In this document: positions 1-9,818 of the stretch, one piece after another
Position numbering within the stretch: position 1 is the stretch's first letter
Layout of the letters: every line of letters starts with the position of its first letter
From: CBDDBH01 sp965225625
GTDB lineage: Bacteria; Pseudomonadota; Gammaproteobacteria; JADZEE01
DNA length: 64,000 nt
Direction of reading: 5' to 3'
NCBI GenBank assembly: GCA_965225625.1
Contig: CBDDBH010000032.1
Coordinates: 186,001 to 250,000, forward strand
The notes under the pieces: model-generated
Seen by the model: only the letters and a program-made list of their open reading frames with translations
Databases searched by the model: none
What the model was told of the DNA's origin: nothing
Made by a program: the position numbers and the translations under genes

Positions 1-717
1 AAAAACATCCTCAGAGGTATAAACCTGGAAACCAGTGCCGGAGAAATACACGCCATTATGGGGCCCAATGGTTCGGGCAAAAGTACGCTCGCCCATGTGC
101 TCAGCGGCAAAGCCGGCTATGAAGTGACGCGCGGCGAAGTGTTGTACAACGGCACCGATCTTCTATCCCTTGAACCGGAAGAGCGCGCTCGCGAAGGCGT
201 ATTTCTGGCGTTTCAATACCCGGTCGAAATTCCCGGGGTCAACAATGTCTACATGCTCAAAGCTGCCGTCAACGCCATACGCCGGCATCGCGGTGAACAG
301 GAGCTAGATGCCGTAGAGTTCCTGCAACTGATCAAGGAAAAGAGAAACGTCATCCAGATGGACGAAGCGCTGTTAAACCGCTCGGTAAACGAAGGTTTTT
401 CCGGCGGCGAGAAGAAACGCAACGAAATCTTTCAAATGGCGATACTGGAACCACAGCTTGCCATCCTTGATGAAACGGACTCGGGTCTGGACATCGATGC
501 GTTGAAAATAGTCGCGCAAGGCGTCAATGATTTGCGCTCAGCGCAGCGCTGTTTCGTGTTGGTAACACATTATCAACGACTGTTGAGCTACATCGTTCCC
601 GACCGCGTTCACGTTCTCGCGCGCGGGCGCATCGTCAAGTCAGGCGGTCACGAGTTGGCGTTGGAATTGGAGGAGCGCGGTTACGATTGGATTGAGAAAG
701 AGGAAGAAGCGGCTTGA
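1..717 (+). CDS. sufC: SufC, Fe-S cluster assembly ATPase (5' partial)
   Basis: Cytosolic ABC-type ATPase of the SufBCD scaffold, which builds Fe-S clusters. The frame is open from base 1 and the first visible residues (KNILRGINL) are the usual SufC N-terminal strand, so only a few codons are missing. Walker A GPNGSGKST (bases 61-87), Q-loop FQYP, signature FSGGEKKR and Walker B LAILDETDSGLD are all intact; the DETDSGLD form is characteristic of SufC. Its stop overlaps the sufD start (TTGA, 714-717), so translation is probably coupled. SufB would be expected just off the left edge. Confidence 0.97.
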   Translation, partial: KNILRGINLETSAGEIHAIMGPNGSGKSTLAHVLSGKAGYEVTRGEVLYNGTDLLSLEPEERAREGVFLAFQYPVEIPGVNNVYMLKAAVNAIRRHRGEQELDAVEFLQLIKEKRNVIQMDEALLNRSVNEGFSGGEKKRNEIFQMAILEPQLAILDETDSGLDIDALKIVAQGVNDLRSAQRCFVLVTHYQRLLSYIVPDRVHVLARGRIVKSGGHELALELEERGYDWIEKEEEAA

Positions 718-2050
718 ACGCATCATCGGCGTTTAACGCCGTCCAGCATTATACGGAAGAATTTAACCGCGCCGAGCTGTCGTTGGCGGGGACCGATCTC
801 GACTGGTTGCAACAGACTCGTCAGCGTGCACTGCAGCGCTTCAGCGAGCACGGCTTCCCAACCATACGCGATGAGGATTGGAAATATACGAATCTCGCGC
901 AATTGGAACGCCGCAGTTTTCGTCTGGCAACAACCGCGGACGCTTTGATCGACCGCCAGCTGGTCGATTCGCTGGGCTACGCCGATGCCCGAGCCAGCAA
1001 TCTGGTGTTCGTAAATGGAGGGTTCGCCGCCGAGCTCTCGAATGTCGGCGCCCTGGCAGGCGGCGTACGCTTGGCTTCGTTGGCGGCAACACTTAGTGAG
1101 CCGCCGGAGTCACTTGCCCGATTGCTCGCCGACGAAACAGCAGGTCGGTTTGGCGCATTGAATTCAGCATTCATGCATGACGGCGCGTACATAAGTATCG
1201 ATGACGGGGTAGAGGTCGAGCAGCCGATCCACGTGCTGTTCATCGCCACTGCCACCACTGAACCCTTCGTGCAGTGCCCGCGGGTCGTCATCACTGCCGG
1301 CAAAAATTCCCGGGCAAGCATCATAGAAAGCTATATCGGCCTCACTGACGCTGACAATTTCACCAATACTGTTACGCATATCACCGCCGAAGATGGCGCA
1401 GCCATCGAACATTACAAAGTCCAAGAGGAATCTTCGAGTTCCTATCATATTGGCCATCTAAAGGCGCAGCTGCATCGCGACTCGAATGTCCAGGCGTATT
1501 CGGTTTCCATCGGCGCGCGGCTTGCCCGCCACGATATGCAGTTTGACCTGCTCGCGCCAGGCGCAACGGCGGGTCTTTACGGCTTATTCATGGGGGCAAA
1601 ACGCCAACACGTTGATCACCACACGCGCGTCGATCACCTGATGCCCAATACTCGCAGCGATGAAAATTTTCGCGGGATCCTGGACGGGCACGCGCATGGT
1701 GTTTTTAACGGCAAAGTAGTCGTTCATCAGGACGCCCAGAAAACTGACGCACGCCAATCGAACAAAAATTTGCTGCTGTCCGATACCGCCGAAGTCGATA
1801 CCAAGCCCGAACTCGAAATCTACGCCGATGATGTGCAATGCGCACATGGAGCGACGGTAGGACAGCTCGACGATAACGCCATGTTTTATCTGTTATCCCG
1901 CGGCATGGATCGTGATACCGCACGTGGTTTGCTTATCTACGCTTTCGCCGCCGAAATTATTAATCGCATTAAATTTGCACCTCTGCGCGAACGCCTGACT
2001 GAGAAAATTATGGGGCATTTGCCCGCGGCCGAGCGACTCGAGGCGCTGCT

Positions 2051-2054
<4 letters not shown>
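714..2054 (+). CDS. sufD: SufD, Fe-S cluster assembly scaffold protein
   Basis: Beta-helix partner of SufB and SufC in the SUF scaffold. The 446-aa product has the SufBD core and the conserved C-terminal segment CAHGATVGQLDD, which carries the Cys and His equivalent to the interface residues known in SufB/SufD. The TTG start at 714 overlaps the sufC stop and is preceded by an AGGAAGAA Shine-Dalgarno within sufC. The stop overlaps the sufS start (ATGA, 2051-2054). Length is close to the family norm. SufD rather than SufB is favoured by its position after sufC and its size. Confidence 0.95.
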
Positions 2055-3304
<1,250 letters not shown>

Positions 3305-3307
3305 ATC

Positions 3308-3751
3308 ATGGACCTCAGCGATCTGTATCAAGAGATGATCATCGATCACAACCGCAGCCCGCGAAACTACCGCGAGATCGAAGATCCGACCCTGCGTGCC
3401 GAGGGCTACAACCCACTGTGCGGGGATCGATTAAAACTCTACCTGCGGGTACGCGACGGTGTCATTGACGACATCGCGTTCGAAGGCGCCGGTTGCGCAA
3501 TTTCGGTTGCGTCCGCTTCGCTCATGACGGAACAAATTAAGGGTAAGACCGAACAGGAAGCTACGGGCCTGTTCAAGCAATTTCACCAACTCGTCACCAG
3601 CGACGGTGACGCGTTACCCGACCCAGCGTTAGGCAAACTCGCGGCACTTGCGGGCGTGCGTGCCTATCCGGCGCGCGTTAAATGCGCCACGCTGGCCTGG
3701 CATACTTTGGATTCGGCGCTCGCCGGAAACGACAGCACAACCACCGAATAA
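3308..3751 (+). CDS. sufU: SufU-type sulfur transfer / scaffold protein
   Basis: IscU-like protein of 147 aa that accepts sulfur from SufS. The three conserved cysteines are visible: C38 in PLCGD (with D40), C63 in GAGCAIS and C126 in RVKCATLAW. The roughly 20-residue insertion before the third Cys (about residues 93-120) and the lack of the LPPVK HscA-binding motif mark it as SufU rather than IscU. In SufU these residues bind zinc and relay persulfide. The stop overlaps the next start (TAATG, 3749-3753). Confidence 0.93.
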   Translation: MDLSDLYQEMIIDHNRSPRNYREIEDPTLRAEGYNPLCGDRLKLYLRVRDGVIDDIAFEGAGCAISVASASLMTEQIKGKTEQEATGLFKQFHQLVTSDGDALPDPALGKLAALAGVRAYPARVKCATLAWHTLDSALAGNDSTTTE

Positions 3752-4311
3752 TGACAAACACTATGGACTATCCAGATCCAATCACCGTCACGCGAGATTG
3801 TCAGGCAACTCTTATCCCACATGGCTCGCCCATTTCCATACCGGCGGAAAGCATTGTTTACGTGACGCAAGCTTTGGGCGCCACGGTGACAGTCAACTTC
3901 AACGGCAATCTCGCTCGGATTGCGGGTAAGGATCTCGACGCCCTGGGCATGGAACCGGCACAAGATCCCATCGCTTTGACCGGTGATAACGGCGGCGTGG
4001 TTGAGGAGGAGTTGGTGTGGTCACAGTTGCGCGGCTGCTACGACCCTGAGATCCCTATTAATATCGTCGATCTGGGGCTGATCTATAAGTGCGAAATAAC
4101 GCCTCTGGCCACGGCCGGAAATCGGATCGATATCGACTTGACCTTGACCGCGCCGGGCTGTGGGATGGGAGACTACCTGGTTCAGGACGTCGATGATCGG
4201 GTCCGTCAGATACCGAACGTAACGGAGGTCAATGTCGAGCTGGTTTTCGAGCCCCCCTGGGATCAAAGCATGATGTCGGAGGCGGCACGGCTACAAGTAG
4301 GTTTGTACTGA
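3751..4311 (+). CDS. sufT: SufT, DUF59-family Fe-S maturation factor
   Basis: Auxiliary SUF protein involved in Fe-S protein maturation. With the ATG at 3751, which overlaps the sufU stop, the product is 186 aa; an upstream in-frame start at 3682 would run inside sufU and is not needed. An N-terminal extension (about residues 1-85) precedes the DUF59/MIP18 domain, with DPEIPINIVDLGLIY and the reactive-Cys motif TAPGCGMG (C137). This long form matches the SufT type found at the end of suf operons. An ATG at 3763 is an alternative start. Confidence 0.9.
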   Translation: MTNTMDYPDPITVTRDCQATLIPHGSPISIPAESIVYVTQALGATVTVNFNGNLARIAGKDLDALGMEPAQDPIALTGDNGGVVEEELVWSQLRGCYDPEIPINIVDLGLIYKCEITPLATAGNRIDIDLTLTAPGCGMGDYLVQDVDDRVRQIPNVTEVNVELVFEPPWDQSMMSEAARLQVGLY

Positions 4312-4511
4312 GGCGCCACAGGCCGAGTCTACCCACGGGTTCGCGGACTCCTCGAGCCGGCTTTGCGCAGCGCAGAATGCAAATCGATTCCCCCTAACGC
4401 ATAGTGCTAATTGCCTGGCGGCCTCCATTTCATCGGGTTCGCACTGGTTCATGACGCCGGGATTGTCACTATCATCGCGCCCTGCTCCGCTAACACAATA
4501 AAGCACAAGTA

Positions 4512-4940
4512 ATGCCTGTCGAACGGACGTTATCCATCATTAAGCCCGATGCGGTTCAGGGCAACCATATCGGCGCGATTATTGCGCGCTTCGAACAAAG
4601 CGGTCTACAGATCATTGCGGCACGAATGCTGACCCTCAGTCAGGAACGCGCCGAGGCATTTTACTCCGTGCACAAAGAACGGCCGTTTTTCGGCGAACTC
4701 GTGGACTACATGCTTTCCGGTCCGATAATGGCGATGGTGCTCGAAGGAGACGACGCGATCGCCGAAAACCGGCGCATCATGGGTGCCACTGATCCCGCGC
4801 AAGCGGATGCCGGCACCATACGAGCCGACTTCGCTAACAGCATATCAGCGAACGCGGTACATGGATCCGACGGACCGGATACTGCCAAGAGCGAGATCGC
4901 CCTTTTTTTTGGCTCCGACGAGCTCTGTCCAAGGCCCTGA
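4512..4940 (+). CDS. ndk: Nucleoside diphosphate kinase
   Basis: Balances NTP and dNTP pools by phosphate transfer through a phosphohistidine. The 142-aa length is typical. It begins ERTLSIIKPDAV and carries the active-site His in NAVHGSDG (H117) followed by the SEIALFF strand. A 200-bp gap separates it from sufT, so a promoter there is likely, though none is convincing by eye. rlmN starts 5 bp after the stop, the usual ndk-rlmN-pilW-rodZ order in gammaproteobacteria. Confidence 0.97.
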   Translation: MPVERTLSIIKPDAVQGNHIGAIIARFEQSGLQIIAARMLTLSQERAEAFYSVHKERPFFGELVDYMLSGPIMAMVLEGDDAIAENRRIMGATDPAQADAGTIRADFANSISANAVHGSDGPDTAKSEIALFFGSDELCPRP

Positions 4941-4945
4941 CACTT

Positions 4946-6052
4946 TTGAGTAAAACGCTGACAAACCTGCTGGACTTCAATCACGCGGATCTGGAACGAT
5001 TTTTTCTGGATTGCGGCGAAAAATCTTTTCGCGCCGCGCAGATATTGAAGTGGGTATACCAACAAGGCGTGGACGATTTCAGCGCCATGACAAACCTCAG
5101 CAATGAACTGCGCGGCCAGCTTGGCAACACCAGCCGCATCGCTCTACCACCCATTGAAAGCGAACAGTCCTCAGCAGATGGCACGTTGAAATGGCTGATT
5201 CGAATTGACGACGCCAATTGCGTTGAAACGGTGTTTATCCCCGAAGCCGAGCGCGGGACCTTATGTGTGTCGTCACAAATCGGTTGTCCATTGGATTGCA
5301 GTTTCTGCGCAACCGGGAAACAGGGATTTAATCGTAACCTGGGCGTCGCGGAGATAATCGGCCAGGTATTGATCGCCTCGCGCCGGCTCGGTCACGGCGT
5401 CGGCGGCGAACGCAGCATCACCAACGTCGTGTTAATGGGTATGGGTGAACCTCTGCTGAACTTTGACAACGTCACCAACGCGATGGACTTGATGATGGAT
5501 GACAACGCGTTCGGGTTTGCGAAACGACGCATTACCCTGAGCACCGCTGGCGTAGTCCCGGGTATTGATCGACTGCGCGAGCGCAGCCCGGTAAGCCTTG
5601 CCGTCTCGCTGCACGCACCCTTCGATGAATTGCGCGACCAATTAGTGCCGCTAAATCGTAAATATCCATTGACCGAGCTACTCGCCGCCTGCCGACGTTT
5701 CGCCGGTGATGACGCGCGCAATGCCATTACGTTCGAATATGTCATGCTCGACGGCGTCAACGACGAACCCAGACACGCTGAAGAATTGGCCCGACGCTTA
5801 CGCGGCATCCCCGCCAAGGTCAATCTGATTCCGTTCAACCCAATCGACGCGGCCCCCTATCAATGCTCTCCCCCTGCCGTCATCGACCATTTCCGCGATA
5901 TACTGATCCAAGCCGGTTTAATCACTATTACGCGGAAAACGCGCGGTGATGACATCGATGCTGCCTGCGGCCAATTGGTAGGTAAGGTCGCTGCTCGCGG
6001 CGGACGTCACCGACGCCAGGCGTTTGCTGCGGTGGCGGAGGCGCACACTTGA
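4946..6052 (+). CDS. rlmN: RlmN, dual-specificity 23S rRNA / tRNA adenine-C2 methyltransferase
   Basis: Radical-SAM enzyme that methylates A2503 of 23S rRNA and A37 of some tRNAs. The 368-aa product has the CxxxCxxC cluster motif CPLDCSFC (C114, C118, C121), the second conserved Cys in DAACGQL (C341), and the family strings MGMGEPLLN and SLHAP. The start is a TTG at 4946, 5 bp after ndk, with only a weak AAGG upstream. Its stop overlaps the next start (TTGA). Confidence 0.96.
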   Translation: MSKTLTNLLDFNHADLERFFLDCGEKSFRAAQILKWVYQQGVDDFSAMTNLSNELRGQLGNTSRIALPPIESEQSSADGTLKWLIRIDDANCVETVFIPEAERGTLCVSSQIGCPLDCSFCATGKQGFNRNLGVAEIIGQVLIASRRLGHGVGGERSITNVVLMGMGEPLLNFDNVTNAMDLMMDDNAFGFAKRRITLSTAGVVPGIDRLRERSPVSLAVSLHAPFDELRDQLVPLNRKYPLTELLAACRRFAGDDARNAITFEYVMLDGVNDEPRHAEELARRLRGIPAKVNLIPFNPIDAAPYQCSPPAVIDHFRDILIQAGLITITRKTRGDDIDAACGQLVGKVAARGGRHRRQAFAAVAEAHT

Positions 6053-6816
6053 AAATTGCAACTCGCACACTCGGATTGTTTGCCTTAGTGACGATCGCGA
6101 GCGCGTGTGGGCCGACAACATCCCCCGTCCGCGACGATGACCTGGGAAGCGAACCCAATAAGCACGCACAACTCAACCTGCAGATGGCAGCGGAATATAT
6201 CAGGAAAGGGGACAACGAGATTGCGCTTCGGCGCCTGCAAAAAGCGTTGGAATATGACCCGCGCTACGCAGCGGCTTACTCAATGCTCGGCCTGCTCTAC
6301 GCCCGGCTGGGCGAAGACAGCAAAGCACAGAGGAACTTTAAGCAATCTATCCGCCTGGAACCCAACAATCCAAACGCTTTAAATAACTACGGCCAATATG
6401 AATGCAGCCAAGGACGTCGCCAGGAGGGGCTTGATTTGTTCGAAAGGGCAGTAGCAAACCCGCTAAACCGTTCGCCGGAACTTGCATTCACGAACGCAGG
6501 CGTGTGTGCGCTAAGCTTTGACGCTGACCTGGCGGAAAAAAATCTTCGCCGTGGATTGCAGATCAATCCGAAACTGCCTCCCGCATTGTTTCAAATGTCA
6601 AAGCTCAGCTATGAGAATCAGCGCTTCCTGCAGGCACGCGGTTACCTGCAGCGCTACCTTGAAGTCGCAGAGCAAGACGCACGGAGTCTGTGGCTTGGCA
6701 TCCGCATCGAGCGGGAACTCGGCGACCGCGACACCGTTGCCAGTTACGGGCTGGCCTTAAAGGCGAAGTACCCAGATTCTGAGGAGACTCGACTTCTGTT
6801 CAAATCGGAGGAGTAG
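6049..6816 (+). CDS. pilW: PilW/PilF-type type IV pilus biogenesis lipoprotein (TPR)
   Basis: Outer-membrane pilotin lipoprotein; in known systems it helps the PilQ secretin assemble. The 255-aa product has a lipoprotein signal peptide ending TIASAC (lipidated C20), then about six tetratricopeptide repeats, for example PRYAAAYSMLGLLYARLGE. The TTG start at 6049 overlaps the rlmN stop. The position between rlmN and rodZ is diagnostic. No other pilus genes are in the window, so a role in type IV pili rests on family knowledge. Confidence 0.9.
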   Translation: MKIATRTLGLFALVTIASACGPTTSPVRDDDLGSEPNKHAQLNLQMAAEYIRKGDNEIALRRLQKALEYDPRYAAAYSMLGLLYARLGEDSKAQRNFKQSIRLEPNNPNALNNYGQYECSQGRRQEGLDLFERAVANPLNRSPELAFTNAGVCALSFDADLAEKNLRRGLQINPKLPPALFQMSKLSYENQRFLQARGYLQRYLEVAEQDARSLWLGIRIERELGDRDTVASYGLALKAKYPDSEETRLLFKSEE

Positions 6817-7679
6817 TGGAAGATTCACGGCACCACGAGGCTGACAGCAACGCGGATGCCGGGCAACAGAGTATAGGGAGTGCGTTGCGCGCTGGTCGTG
6901 TCGCCCGCCAACTATCATCTCAAGACATAGCAAACCAGTTGCACCTCGATGCCAGTGCCATAGAGGCCGTAGAAAGCGACAGCTATGACGGCCTGGGTGC
7001 CGTTGCCTTTGTTCGTGGCTACATTCGCAATTATGCGCGTCTTATAGAACTGGATCCCGAACCGCTACTGCTGCAGTTTGATAAACACGCGCCGCAGGCA
7101 CCCGAAGTCCAGCCATACTCAAGCCGCCCTGCGAGCCAGGCGCGCAGCGGCGACCGCCCAGTAAAAGCGATGACATACTCCGTGGTTGCCGTTCTAAGCG
7201 CGTTACTGGCTATCTGGTGGCACACACAATATGGAGAGGCTGTCGTAATCGATACCGGGGTGCCAGGCGAGGAGGCCGTAGAGGAGGAACCGAATACATC
7301 CGGCTACAACCTCGATTATACCTATCCAATCGTCGTCCACCCGGACACGCTGGTACCAACAAGACGCGGCGTCGAGCCGGTGTCAATTTCACCTCCGGCG
7401 CCCAAACCACCACCACCGCCTTCTGCCACTTTATCTCTTACCCTGAGCGATGAGGCGTGGATAGAAATCTACGACGCGCAAGGTGAGCGCCTGTATTACG
7501 ATCTCGGCAAGCCTGCTGAACATATTAAAGTCAACGGCCGACGTCCTTACCGAGTGAAAATCGGCCGTGCCTCGGCCGCTACCGTTGAATACCAGGGTGC
7601 GGTACTCGATATAAAGCCGTTCTCGCAGCGCGGCATAGCCAGATTCCAGGTTGGCGATGAGGGTATTACAGAGCAATGA
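6816..7679 (+). CDS. rodZ: RodZ-like cytoskeleton protein (HTH + TM + DUF4115)
   Basis: Bitopic membrane protein that ties MreB to the cell-wall elongation machinery. It has an N-terminal Cro/C1-type HTH (about 20-85), a transmembrane segment (about 119-135), a Pro-rich periplasmic linker (PPAPKPPPPPS) and a C-terminal DUF4115 beta domain (about 205-285). The GTG start at 6816 overlaps the pilW stop and has a strong GGAGGAG upstream. In most relatives ispG follows; here hisS follows directly. Confidence 0.91.
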   Translation: MEDSRHHEADSNADAGQQSIGSALRAGRVARQLSSQDIANQLHLDASAIEAVESDSYDGLGAVAFVRGYIRNYARLIELDPEPLLLQFDKHAPQAPEVQPYSSRPASQARSGDRPVKAMTYSVVAVLSALLAIWWHTQYGEAVVIDTGVPGEEAVEEEPNTSGYNLDYTYPIVVHPDTLVPTRRGVEPVSISPPAPKPPPPPSATLSLTLSDEAWIEIYDAQGERLYYDLGKPAEHIKVNGRRPYRVKIGRASAATVEYQGAVLDIKPFSQRGIARFQVGDEGITEQ

Positions 7680-7710
7680 AGCGCATCACTGCATGGCCGA
7701 GGAAGAAAAC

Positions 7711-9003
7711 GTGAGCGGTGACCTGCAAGCCATACGCGGCATGAACGACATCCTGCCGGAGGAAACGCCGCGCTGGCAGCTTCTGGAGACTGTGTCCAAA
7801 CGCGTCCTCAGCGCCTATGGCTATGCGGAAATTCGTATCCCCATCATGGAGAACTCTGCGCTGTTCGCGCGTTCCATCGGGGATGCCACCGACATTGTAG
7901 AAAAGGAAATGTACACGTTCGCGGACCGCAATGGGGACAGCGTGAGTTTGCGTCCCGAAGGTACTGCCGGTTGCGTACGGGCGGGTATTGAACACGGCCT
8001 GCTATATAACCAGATCCAGCGATTTTGGTACAGCGGCCCCATGTTCCGTCACGAACGCCCGCAAAAGGGTCGCTATCGGCAGTTTCATCAAATCGGGGCG
8101 GAAGTTTTCGGCCTGCAAGGACCCGATATTGACGCGGAACTGATCCTCATGACAGCGCGACTGTGGCGAGAGCTGGGCATCGACGGCGTGGCCCTGCAAA
8201 TCAATACTTTGGGAGCCGCGGACGCACGGGCGGAATATCGCAGCCACTTAATTGAGTATTTTAATGCCCACCGCGCTGATCTCGACGCCGACAGCTTGCG
8301 CCGTCTGGAACGCAACCCCTTGCGCATACTCGACAGCAAGAACCCGGAAATGGCGGAGCTGGTTGCGCAGGCGCCTTTATTTGACCAACACCTGGACGTG
8401 CCATCGCGCGAACATTTTGAGCAACTCTCGACCCTGCTGCGCGATGCCGGTCTAGCATTTGAAGTGAACCCGCGGTTAGTACGCGGACTGGATTATTACA
8501 ACCGCACCGTATTCGAGTGGGTCACCGACCGCCTGGGCGCACAAGGCACCGTTTGCGGTGGCGGTCGCTATGACGGACTGGTCGAGCACTTCGGTGCGCA
8601 GTCTACTCCAGCGGTCGGTTTTGCCATGGGGCTGGAGCGACTTGTGGCGCTGCTGGACAGCAACGCCCAAGGCGACCGGCGGGCCGCAGACATATACGTC
8701 ATCCCGCTGGACACGGCCAATAGCGGCGACGCGTTGCAGGTCGCTGAGCAATTACGTAATCACTTCCCACAGTTGCGCATTCAGATGCACTGCGGCGCGG
8801 GCAGCATCAAGAATCGATTTAAACTTGCTAATCGCTCCGGCGCCGACTTCGCGATAGTTCTAGGCGACGAAGAGAAACAACAAAATTCGGTCACGTTAAA
8901 ACCGCTAAGCGACGCCCAAGAGCAACAACGCATACCCCGAGAGACACTTGTCCAGTCTTTGTCGCCGATGCTCGCTGCGCTTGGTCTGAACACTGGCAAC
9001 TAA
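7711..9003 (+). CDS. hisS: Histidyl-tRNA synthetase
   Basis: Class II aminoacyl-tRNA synthetase charging tRNA-His. The open frame reaches back to 7651, but a GTG at 7711 preceded by AGGAAG (7701-7706) gives the canonical N-terminus MSGDLQAIRGMNDILP and 430 aa, close to the family size; ATG 7693 is the alternative. Motif 2 (FRHERPQKGRYRQFHQ), the histidine-specific LVRGLDYYNRTVFEW and GGGRYDGL, and motif 3 (GFAMGLERL) are intact. The C-terminal anticodon-binding domain is present. Confidence 0.97.
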   Translation: MSGDLQAIRGMNDILPEETPRWQLLETVSKRVLSAYGYAEIRIPIMENSALFARSIGDATDIVEKEMYTFADRNGDSVSLRPEGTAGCVRAGIEHGLLYNQIQRFWYSGPMFRHERPQKGRYRQFHQIGAEVFGLQGPDIDAELILMTARLWRELGIDGVALQINTLGAADARAEYRSHLIEYFNAHRADLDADSLRRLERNPLRILDSKNPEMAELVAQAPLFDQHLDVPSREHFEQLSTLLRDAGLAFEVNPRLVRGLDYYNRTVFEWVTDRLGAQGTVCGGGRYDGLVEHFGAQSTPAVGFAMGLERLVALLDSNAQGDRRAADIYVIPLDTANSGDALQVAEQLRNHFPQLRIQMHCGAGSIKNRFKLANRSGADFAIVLGDEEKQQNSVTLKPLSDAQEQQRIPRETLVQSLSPMLAALGLNTGN

Positions 9004-9018
9004 TCGCCTGCCGCATTC

Positions 9019-9084
9019 GCTATCTCAAGGGGTCAGAGTTGTTGATCTCTGTTGAGATCAACAACTCTGACCCCTTGAGATAGC
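9019..9084. repeat. Perfect 31-bp inverted repeat with 4-nt loop
   Basis: The arms 9019-9049 and 9054-9084 are exact reverse complements over 31 bases, separated by TGTT. The arm contains AAGGGGTCAGAGTTG, a core resembling palindromes scattered through many proteobacterial genomes, some linked to REP-associated transposases. It lies 15 bp after the hisS stop and upstream of the yfgM promoter region. As RNA it would form a very stable hairpin, but no U-tract follows, so it is not a standard intrinsic terminator. Confidence 0.93.
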
Positions 9085-9110
9085 CGCATAAAGTGCCTGC
9101 CTGAGGGATG

Positions 9111-9116
9111 TATAAT
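9111..9116 (+). promoter_or_regulatory. Possible -10 element upstream of yfgM
   Basis: A perfect TATAAT stands 45 bp upstream of the yfgM GTG and just beyond the inverted repeat. I find no good TTGACA-like box at 16-18 bp spacing; the nearest TTGAGA (9075-9080) is inside the repeat and about 30 bp away. This is suggestive only. Confidence 0.4.
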
Positions 9117-9161
9117 ACGCCGTCCAAACCGCGGCTATATTTGGTCTGATAGGAGATTTCG

Positions 9162-9818
9162 GTGGACGTATATTCAAGCGAAGAAGAACAGGTCGAGGCC
9201 ATAAAGAAATGGTGGAAGGAAAATGGCATGGCCATCATCACCGGGATCATCTTGGGTCTCGGCTCGCTTTTTGGCTGGCGATATTGGCAAACTCAGGAAC
9301 AGATCAAAGGCGAGGAGGCTTCAACCGGATTTCAAGAAGTGCGCTCGTTGCTCACAGAAAACCACACAGCGGATGCGATACTCATTGGCGACCAGGTAAT
9401 CAACCGTTTTGGAGAAAGCACTTATTCGGCATTGACCGCCCTGGCCATTGCTAAAATTGAAGTCGGTGAGCGCGATTTCGATGCAGCCGAGACGCGCCTG
9501 CAATGGGTTATAGACAACGCAACACTGAATGAAATCAAAGATATAGCGCAACGCCGTCTAGCTCGGGTGTATCTCGCGCAAGGCAACAATGACAAAGCCT
9601 GGGCGACGATTTCGGGACAGCAAACGGAGCCGGCTCAGGTTTCCCTGCATGAGTTACGCGGTGACATTCTGGTCGCCCGCAACGAAATTGACGAAGCGCG
9701 GCGAGAATATATCAAGGCCCTGAGTCTAGCCGAGGCTACGCAGGCGGATTTCGCAATTCTGCAGCTCAAACTTGATGACCTGGGTTCAGCTGGTAGTGAC
9801 CAAATTCCTCCGAATTAG
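9162..9818 (+). CDS. yfgM: YfgM-family periplasmic TPR chaperone-like protein (ancillary SecYEG translocon subunit)
   Basis: Membrane-anchored TPR protein; in E. coli YfgM binds SecYEG and PpiD and helps periplasmic folding. The 218-aa product has a charged N-terminus (SSEEEQVEAIKKWWKENG), one transmembrane segment (about 23-39) and a TPR_21-type periplasmic domain. The GTG start at 9162 has a good AGGAG six bases upstream. It lies between hisS and bamB as expected; bamB overlaps its 3' end. Confidence 0.9.
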   Translation: MDVYSSEEEQVEAIKKWWKENGMAIITGIILGLGSLFGWRYWQTQEQIKGEEASTGFQEVRSLLTENHTADAILIGDQVINRFGESTYSALTALAIAKIEVGERDFDAAETRLQWVIDNATLNEIKDIAQRRLARVYLAQGNNDKAWATISGQQTEPAQVSLHELRGDILVARNEIDEARREYIKALSLAEATQADFAILQLKLDDLGSAGSDQIPPN

